Made by a program: the position numbers and the translations under genes. Source: DASYYE01 sp035946955 (GTDB lineage: Bacteria > Actinomycetota > Actinomycetes > Streptosporangiales > Streptosporangiaceae). Taken from it: 10,425 nucleotides of DNA. A model generated the notes under the pieces. That model was given only the letters and a program-made list of their open reading frames with translations, did no database searches and was not told where the DNA came from. Positions 6,214 through 10,425 of this stretch are shown in pieces. Positions within the stretch are counted from its first letter, which is position 1; every line of letters starts with the position of its first letter. The stretch covers positions 1 through 10,425 of the forward strand of contig DASYYE010000422.1 of assembly GCA_035946955.1 (NCBI GenBank), written 5' to 3'.

Positions 6214-6548
6214 GTCACCCGGAACCGACAGGGTCGCTGCGTGCCTGGCTGTGGGGAGAGCAGGGGGTCGTCGGCGAGTACCTCCTGGCCAGGCGCTCGG
6301 TCCGGATTGGCCGCGACCCTGCCAGCGACATTGTGCTGGCCGACGCCACGGTGAGCCGCCAGCACGCCACGCTCGACTACCGCGACGGCGGCTGGTGGCT
6401 GCTTCCCGAGGTCACCGGTCACGGCACGCGGGTGAACGGGCGCGTGGTGCAGGCCGGGGAGCAGGTGCCGGTGCGTGACGAGGACCGGCTGCGCTTCGGG
6501 CTCCATACCCAGCTGCGGCTGCGCGTGCCACCTGGGCGGGCAGCGTAG
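6210..6548 (+). CDS. Small stand-alone FHA-domain protein
   Basis: A 112-residue soluble protein that is almost entirely one FHA domain, a phosphothreonine-peptide binding module. The diagnostic residues are present: IGRDPASDIVL with Gly34-Arg35, SRQHA with Ser49, Arg50 and His52, and the GTRVNG turn with Asn76-Gly77. No signal peptide, membrane helix or second domain is visible, so it probably acts as a cytoplasmic adaptor or competitor that binds a phosphorylated partner. Its ATG overlaps the kinase stop codon (ATGA at 6210-6213), implying translational coupling and a stoichiometry tied to the kinase; no clear Shine-Dalgarno is needed or evident beyond a G-run at 6194-6198. The natural inference is that it reads phosphothreonine on the kinase activation segment or on a shared substrate. 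Identity as FHA is near certain; the binding partner is inferred. Confidence 0.93.
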   Translation: MSHPEPTGSLRAWLWGEQGVVGEYLLARRSVRIGRDPASDIVLADATVSRQHATLDYRDGGWWLLPEVTGHGTRVNGRVVQAGEQVPVRDEDRLRFGLHTQLRLRVPPGRAA

Positions 6549-6565
6549 GCCCCCGCGAGCCGAAG

Positions 6566-6598
6566 GGCCGCTCCGCCGCCTGGACTGACGAGCGGGCC
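6566..6598 (+). terminator. Possible hairpin after the small FHA gene
   Basis: GGCCGCTC (6566-6573) can pair with GAGC-G-GGCC (6590-6598) as an eight-base-pair stem with one bulged G and a 16-base loop. It begins about 18 bases after the FHA stop codon and has no U-tract. It may partly separate the first three cassette genes from the fourth. The bulge makes it a weaker candidate than the one after the GH9 gene. Confidence 0.35.
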
Positions 6599-6604
6599 GG
6601 CAGG

Positions 6605-6622
6605 GCGAGCGCAGCGAGCGCA
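6605..6622 (+). repeat. Two tandem copies of GCGAGCGCA
   Basis: Perfect 9-bp direct repeat (6605-6613 and 6614-6622), followed by the related GGAGCGAGG. It lies in the 233-bp gap between the small FHA gene and the next gene. No role is evident; short repeats of this composition are frequent in GC-rich intergenic DNA. Confidence 0.5.
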
Positions 6623-6781
6623 GGAGCGAGGAGGGAAGGCGGCGGTCACCAGCGGCCCGGAGGCGAGCGGGACTAGCACTGCCTCGCGTTTCGGCCGCGG
6701 GCGGCATAAGGCACCCCGGTACTATTTCGCAGGAACCTCACGGGATGACGGATGTGCCGGGACCGGACGTCCGGGGGGAGC

Positions 6782-7633
6782 ATGACAGAGCTTGTGGTCT
6801 GGTCCGCAGCGAGCCGGACGTGGCAACCCCGCCCAGCCGACGAGATCACGTGGCTGGACCGCACGCTGCTGAGCGGCGGAGAAGACCTGACCCTGCACCG
6901 CGCGCCACGCTGTCCAGGGCTCCGCTTCGTGCACCACCGCTGGGAGCTGTTCAGCCGCGACACCACCCACACCACCTATGTGGCACCTTTCGCGGGGACG
7001 CGCCCGGAGCACCAGGCCGTCCAAGCAGCCGCCCAGCACGTCCTGCCGGTGGCACAGGCGGCCGTCGAAGCACGGCCGGTGCGGCTCGGCCCTGGCGCAT
7101 GGCTCATCAGCGTCGGCGAGTGGGTGCTGCCGGTCTGCATCAACACCGCGCACGCAGGCCATGACCAGCCCACCGTGCCGCCTGGCGATGGCCTGCCCAC
7201 GACCAGCAACGAAGCCCGGGGCCACGCCGCGCAGCCGGGCAGGCCCCCGGCCGCGGACGCCGTGTCCCGCGTGGCCCGTTACTTCCAGCGCAACCCCACG
7301 GCATGCATGGCGATCGCCTACTACTACCAGGACTTCATCCGTGGCGGGCTAGCGCCGCAAGAGGTTCCCATGGCCGAGGTGGCGGTCGCGCTCGACCTGA
7401 CCGGCCAGGAAGCGGTCTCGGAGTACAAGCGCGAACTGCAGAAACGCATCTGGGACGAGACCGGCCACCAGCGTGAACTGGGCGAGTTCCTGCTCGACAA
7501 CGCCCTCATCACCGCCGCCGACCTGGAGCGGGCCATCAGGGTGGCGGCGGCGAACGAGGCCAGCGGCCGCACCGAACTGGCGAGGCAGCGCCTGCGCTAC
7601 AGCAGCAAGAAACTACGGCAGCGGCCGTCATGA
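6782..7633 (+). CDS. Protein of unknown family with helical, HTH-like C-terminus
   Basis: I do not recognise this 283-residue protein with confidence. Residues ~1-120 look beta-rich, with many Trp and His residues (RFVHHRWELFSRD, THTTYVAPF, GAWLISVGEWVLPVCI); they recall a beta-sandwich but lack the GR and SxxH marks of an FHA domain. A Pro/Gly/Ala linker (~121-158) follows. Residues ~159-283 are highly helical and charged: RVARYFQRNPTACMAIAYYY, then MAEVAVALDLTGQEAVSEYK, whose spacing could be a helix-turn-helix, then KRIWDETGHQRELGEFLLDN and a basic tail. No membrane helix or signal peptide is visible. The start is ATG 6782, just after a GGGGGGAG run whose spacing is unusually short; an upstream in-frame ATG at 6752 adds ten residues without a good ribosome-binding site. 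It lies on the cassette strand 233 bp after the FHA gene and converges with the DinB-like gene, ending eight bases from it. It may be an output regulator or adaptor of the kinase cassette, but that rests on position alone. Confidence 0.7.
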   Translation: MTELVVWSAASRTWQPRPADEITWLDRTLLSGGEDLTLHRAPRCPGLRFVHHRWELFSRDTTHTTYVAPFAGTRPEHQAVQAAAQHVLPVAQAAVEARPVRLGPGAWLISVGEWVLPVCINTAHAGHDQPTVPPGDGLPTTSNEARGHAAQPGRPPAADAVSRVARYFQRNPTACMAIAYYYQDFIRGGLAPQEVPMAEVAVALDLTGQEAVSEYKRELQKRIWDETGHQRELGEFLLDNALITAADLERAIRVAAANEASGRTELARQRLRYSSKKLRQRPS

Positions 7634-7641
7634 GGGGCCGC

Positions 7642-8154
7642 TCAGCCCATGGACTTGGCGCCGTCCAGGGACTCGCGGATGATGTCGGCGTGACCGGCGT
7701 GCTGGGCGGTCTCGGCGATGACGTGGAGCAGCACCCGGCGCGCTGACCAGCGCCTCCCCTGAGGGAACCAGGGCGCGGGCGGGAGCTCGTGGGAGGCGTC
7801 CAGGTCGGGCAGGGTCGCCACGATCTCGTCGGTCCGGCTCGCCACCTTCTCGTAGGCGTCCAGCAGCCCCGCCAGCGTGTCCCCTTCGAGCATCCGGAAG
7901 AGGTTCGTCCACTCATCCGGGTCACCCGAGCGGGCCATGGCCGAGGGGCCTTCCACGATGAAGTTGGCCCACCTTTCTTCGACCGCGCTCACGTGCTTGA
8001 TCAGCCCGCCCAGGCAGAGTTCGCTTGCGGTCGTGCGCTGCGCGGCTTGCTCATCGGTGAGGTCACGCACGGTGTTACGCAGGAAGAAGCGGCTCCTGCC
8101 CAGTGAGTCGAGCAGGTCGGCCCGCTCGCCGACCAGCGCTCCCGGTTCGCTCAT
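7642..8154 (-). CDS. DinB/DUF664 family protein
   Basis: A 170-residue protein of the DinB-like four-helix superfamily, most like the actinobacterial DUF664 branch. Family marks are the opening ERADLLDSLGRSRFFLRNTV, GLIKHVSAVEERW with His54 as a likely metal ligand, and the C-terminal RRVLLHVIAETAQHAGHADI with His144, His152 and His155. Members of this superfamily bind a divalent metal; several act as thiol-dependent transferases or isomerases using mycothiol or bacillithiol, but the reaction here cannot be read from sequence. The length is normal for the family. ATG at 8154 is preceded on the minus strand by a purine-rich GAGAGGCAGGGACG. The gene lies 80 bp downstream of the tetR-like gene on the same strand, so they may share a transcript; a link to drug or thiol stress next to an exporter is plausible but inferred. 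Confidence 0.85.
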   Translation of the reverse strand: MSEPGALVGERADLLDSLGRSRFFLRNTVRDLTDEQAAQRTTASELCLGGLIKHVSAVEERWANFIVEGPSAMARSGDPDEWTNLFRMLEGDTLAGLLDAYEKVASRTDEIVATLPDLDASHELPPAPWFPQGRRWSARRVLLHVIAETAQHAGHADIIRESLDGAKSMG

Positions 8155-8234
8155 CGTCCCTGCCTCTCGTCATTGGTCACACCGTCACGCTACGGCCAGG
8201 CACCGACACTGGGAGCCGGGGGTATGGCCCCGCG

Positions 8235-9026
8235 CTAACTCGGCTGTGGCCAGCGGGCCTCCGGCGACGGCGGGGAGGTCAGGTACGAGGCCAGCCCCCG
8301 GACCAGGACGTCCAGACCCCACTCGAACCGGTCCTCGACGGTGCCAGCGAAGAGCTTGTCAGCAACCGCGATCGTGTTGGGGAACTGGTCAGGGGGCAGG
8401 GAGCCCAGCCAAGCGCTGCCCAGGGCGGCAAAGTCCTCGGTGCTTGTCATCGGGGTGACCTCTAGCTCGTAGGCATACGCACCCACGTACAGGCTGCCGA
8501 TGTCCCCCACGAAGGCCGCCACCTGGTCGGGCATGCCCGCGCCGCGGAGCAGGGCAAGCATGCGCTCCGAGCCCGCGAGCATGTTGGGGCCCGTGGGGAT
8601 CCTGCCCAGGCTGAGGCCGGCCACGCCTGGGTGGCGCTGGAAGACCTTGAACATCTGCCGCGCGAAATCCTTCACCAGCTCCTGCCAGTCGCCGCCGGCC
8701 GTCGGAAAGCTGACCTCGCCGATGATCTGTTCCATGACCAGCTGGACCAGTTCCTCTTTGTTGGCGACGTAGCCGTACAGCGAGGACGCTGAAACGCCGA
8801 TCTCCTTCGCCACCCGGCGCATGGTGAGCGCGTCCCCGCCCTCTGTCTCGACAACGCGCAGCGCGGCCGCCACGACCACCTCCCGGCTGAGCTGCGGCCT
8901 CGGAACCGCGGCGCGGCGGCGGGGTGCCGAGCGCCACGGAGGCGCCGGGGCACCGTCCGGCCCGTCCGATGAGGCCGGCTCCCCCACGGGGCCCGGCTCC
9001 GCAGCTTCTCTCGCACTGTCTGCCAC
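8235..9026 (-). CDS. TetR-family transcriptional repressor
   Basis: Probable repressor of the divergent ABC exporter, 263 residues from GTG at 9026. The DNA-binding domain spans ~45-95: LSREVVVAAALRVVE, then ALTMRRVAKEIGVSASSLYGYVANKEELV, the canonical TetR helix-turn-helix with the Y-x-Y/VANKEEL ending. The C-terminal half, ending FEWGLDVLVRGLASYL, resembles the TetR_C_1 ligand-binding domain. An unusual ~44-residue N-terminal extension rich in Pro, Ala, Gly and acidic residues, then a basic WRSAPRRR patch, precedes the HTH. The start is uncertain: no Shine-Dalgarno precedes GTG 9026. TACACT on the minus strand (9039-9034) could be a -10 for a leaderless transcript beginning at or near this codon; another in-frame GTG lies 13 codons in. 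The frame stays open far upstream over the ABC gene, but that part is antisense noise. Binding to the palindromic array at 9030-9093 would control both directions, including itself. Confidence 0.92.
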   Translation of the reverse strand: MADSAREAAEPGPVGEPASSDGPDGAPAPPWRSAPRRRAAVPRPQLSREVVVAAALRVVETEGGDALTMRRVAKEIGVSASSLYGYVANKEELVQLVMEQIIGEVSFPTAGGDWQELVKDFARQMFKVFQRHPGVAGLSLGRIPTGPNMLAGSERMLALLRGAGMPDQVAAFVGDIGSLYVGAYAYELEVTPMTSTEDFAALGSAWLGSLPPDQFPNTIAVADKLFAGTVEDRFEWGLDVLVRGLASYLTSPPSPEARWPQPS

Positions 9027-9029
9027 GTC

Positions 9030-9093
9030 AAACAGTGTACTTGACGCGAACACTGTTCTCCTGTAGAACGTTGTTCGACACCGAACAGTGTTT
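9030..9093. promoter_or_regulatory. Array of four 11-bp palindromic sites, likely TetR operators
   Basis: Four copies of a motif close to GAACA-n-TGTTC occur at 9030-9040 (AAACAGTGTAC), 9048-9058 (GAACACTGTTC, perfect arms), 9066-9076 (GAACGTTGTTC) and 9083-9093 (GAACAGTGTTT). Their centres are 18, 18 and 17 bp apart. The first two also form an AACAGTGT...ACACTGTT inverted repeat with an 11-bp gap. The array fills the gap between the divergent repressor and ABC genes. The second site lies in the spacer of the ABC promoter, the third over its -10, the fourth in the leader, and the first touches the repressor start codon. Binding should therefore block both genes. Confidence 0.8.
9041..9069 (+). 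promoter_or_regulatory. Promoter of the ABC exporter operon
   Basis: TTGACG at 9041-9046 (five of six) and TAGAAC at 9064-9069 (four of six) are separated by exactly 17 bases. Transcription would begin near 9076, giving a leader of about 45 bases before ATG 9123. Three of the four palindromic sites overlap or flank these boxes. Confidence 0.6.
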
Positions 9094-9110
9094 AGCAAAT
9101 GAACATAGTT

Positions 9111-9117
9111 AAGGAGG
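9111..9117 (+). promoter_or_regulatory. Strong ribosome-binding site of the ABC ATPase gene
   Basis: AAGGAGG lies five bases before ATG 9123 and matches the anti-Shine-Dalgarno almost perfectly. It decides the start at 9123 over the in-frame ATG at 9099, which has no such site and would place this sequence inside the coding region. Confidence 0.85.
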
Positions 9118-9122
9118 CGGCA

Positions 9123-10103
9123 ATGAGCGGGCCAAACGGAGCCGTACTGGCAGAAGACCTCGCCAAGACCTACAAGGGAGGGGTACGCGCAGTGGACGGC
9201 CTGAGCTTCTCGGTCGCACCGGGCAGCGTGTTCGCCCTGCTCGGCCCGAACGGGGCGGGCAAGACCACGACGGTGCGGATCTTGACAACTCTGTCGCGGG
9301 CAGACCGGGGCCGCGCCATGGTCGCGGGCGTGGACGTGGGCCGCCAGCCCGCCCGGGCACGGACCCTCATCGGCACCACCGCCCAGCACAGCGGCGCGGT
9401 CGCCCAGCTCACCGGCCAGGAGAACCTGGTCATGCAGGGCAGGCTGTACGGCATGGGCGGCAAAGACCTGCGGCGACGGGTCGCCAGCCTGCTGGATGAG
9501 TTCGGCCTGGCCGAGGCGGCCGGGCGACAGGCGCGGACGTACTCGGGCGGCATGAAGCGGCGGCTGGACATCGCCACCGCCCTGGTGCACCGCCCCGCCG
9601 TCCTCTTCCTCGACGAGCCCACCACCGGGCTGGACCCCGAGGGCCGCGCCGCCCTCTGGGACGTGGTGACAGGCCTGGCCGGACAGGCCGGGACGACCGT
9701 CATCGTGACCACCCACTACCTGGAAGAAGCCGACCAGTTCGCGGCCAGGGTCGCGATCGTCGACCGGGGGCGCGTCGTAGCCGAGGGCTCCCCGGAGGAA
9801 CTGAAGGCCGGACTGCATGGCGACTCCGTCCTGCTCGGCCTGGGCAACCCTGAGCGTGCGAAGCAGGCCGCCAAGACACTCGCAGCAGTGACCGAGGTGG
9901 GCGACATCACCCTGGACGGCGCTGAGGTGCGGGCACGCGTGATGGCTGACGCGGCACGTGCACTGCCCGCCGTCCTCGCCGCCCTCGAACCGAGCGGGGT
10001 GCCGGTCCTGTCCGTCACTGTCGCCCGGCCGTCACTGGACGACGTCTACCTGCACCACGCTGGCCACTCATTCCGCCAGGCAGAAGGGATTGACCTGTCA
10101 TGA
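9123..10103 (+). CDS. DrrA-type ABC transporter ATP-binding protein
   Basis: ATPase subunit of an ABC-2 exporter, 326 residues, of the daunorubicin-resistance DrrA family. The nucleotide-binding domain is complete: Walker A GPNGAGKTT at 41-49, Q-loop Gln88, signature YSGGMKRR at 140-147, Walker B VLFLDEP with Asp164-Glu165, D-loop GLDP, and H-loop His198 in VTTHYLEEAD. The C-terminal ~100 residues carry the accessory domain of this family and end with the typical PSLDDVYLHHAGHSFRQ segment. It powers export of a hydrophobic compound, classically an antibiotic or a lipid, with the permease encoded next to it; the stop codon overlaps the permease start (ATGA). Control by the divergent TetR-type repressor is strongly suggested by the operator array in its promoter. 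Length and motifs are normal. The substrate is not determined by the sequence. Confidence 0.95.
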   Translation: MSGPNGAVLAEDLAKTYKGGVRAVDGLSFSVAPGSVFALLGPNGAGKTTTVRILTTLSRADRGRAMVAGVDVGRQPARARTLIGTTAQHSGAVAQLTGQENLVMQGRLYGMGGKDLRRRVASLLDEFGLAEAAGRQARTYSGGMKRRLDIATALVHRPAVLFLDEPTTGLDPEGRAALWDVVTGLAGQAGTTVIVTTHYLEEADQFAARVAIVDRGRVVAEGSPEELKAGLHGDSVLLGLGNPERAKQAAKTLAAVTEVGDITLDGAEVRARVMADAARALPAVLAALEPSGVPVLSVTVARPSLDDVYLHHAGHSFRQAEGIDLS

Positions 10104-10425
10104 ACCCGATCAGGCAGACCTGGGTAATCCTCACCTCTCGTTATCTGCGCCAGCTCTACCGGGAGCCGGTGGTCGTCTTCCTGGCGCTCATCCAGCCGGT
10201 CATCTGGCTGCTGCTGTTCGGCGCCCTGTTCAAGAAGGTCACCGAGATCCCGGGCTTCGGCGGGGGCAACTACGCCACCTACCTGACACCCGGAGTAGTG
10301 ATCATGACCGCCATGTTCTCCGCGAGCTGGAGCGGTATGGCCTATATCGAGGACATGCATACCGGGGTGATGGACAGGTTCCTGACCACTCCGGCTGGCC
10401 GTGGGGCACTGACCGCAGCGATGCT
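10100..10425 (+). CDS. ABC-2 type permease, DrrB-like (partial, runs off the end)
   Basis: The first 108 codons of the membrane partner of the adjacent ATPase; the frame is open to the end of the window. ATG 10100 overlaps the ATPase stop codon. Residues ~7-20 (WVILTSRYLRQLYREP) form the amphipathic N-terminal segment typical of ABC-2 permeases, followed by a first helix (VVVFLALIQPVIWLLLFGALF), an extracytoplasmic stretch including NYATYLTPGVVIMTAMFSAS that begins the second helix, and then the cytoplasmic MAYIEDMHTGVMDRFLTTP motif, a hallmark of DrrB-type ABC2_membrane proteins. It should pair with the ATPase as a dimer of each to expel a drug or lipid. Only the N-terminal part is seen, so integrity of the gene cannot be judged. 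Confidence 0.93.
   Translation, partial: MNPIRQTWVILTSRYLRQLYREPVVVFLALIQPVIWLLLFGALFKKVTEIPGFGGGNYATYLTPGVVIMTAMFSASWSGMAYIEDMHTGVMDRFLTTPAGRGALTAAM

Noticed and set aside
6720..6725. TACTAT as a -10 box for the 6782 gene
   Set aside because: No -35-like sequence lies at suitable spacing upstream, so the match alone is not enough to call a promoter.
9027..9818. Upstream extension of the tetR-like frame over the ABC ATPase gene
   Set aside because: The extension is antisense to well-conserved Walker A, signature and Walker B sequence and has no conserved content of its own; a repressor of 527 residues would be abnormal.

Overview
The window is visibly GC-rich, with strong G/C preference at third codon positions, DrrA-type ABC genes, FHA proteins and a Hanks-type kinase. 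This fits a filamentous or related member of the Actinomycetota; genus cannot be fixed from the sequence. I see no tRNA, rRNA, CRISPR array, transposase or attachment site.

Left part (1-2242): the last codons of a probable MFS exporter, then a Tat-exported, catalytic-module-only glycoside hydrolase family 9 enzyme. Its promoter region carries a perfect 19-bp palindrome, and a strong GC hairpin follows its stop.

Centre (2586-7633): four same-strand genes that look like one phospho-signalling cassette. In order they are: a two-helix membrane protein with an FhaA-like (DUF3662-like) region and a C-terminal FHA domain; an 847-residue protein fusing a DUF4407 membrane/coiled-coil sensor to a Ser/Thr protein kinase; a 112-residue protein that is little more than an FHA domain, translationally coupled to the kinase; and, after 233 bp, a 283-residue protein of unknown family with a helix-rich, possibly HTH-like C-terminus. 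My model is that the sensor kinase receives a signal outside the membrane, phosphorylates itself or partners inside, and one membrane-tethered and one soluble FHA protein read the phosphothreonines. The last protein may be an output. The model is inference; the domains and gene order are seen. No PP2C phosphatase gene is present in the window. This is the best candidate for an undescribed system.

Right part (7642-10425): a DinB/DUF664-like protein and a TetR-family repressor on the minus strand. The repressor is divergent from a DrrA-type ABC ATPase and its overlapping ABC-2 permease, which runs off the window. The intergenic region holds four copies of an 11-bp palindromic motif spaced about 18 bp apart across the ABC promoter, so this is very likely a TetR-controlled drug or lipid exporter locus. 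Gene starts were chosen by ribosome-binding sites where these were visible.
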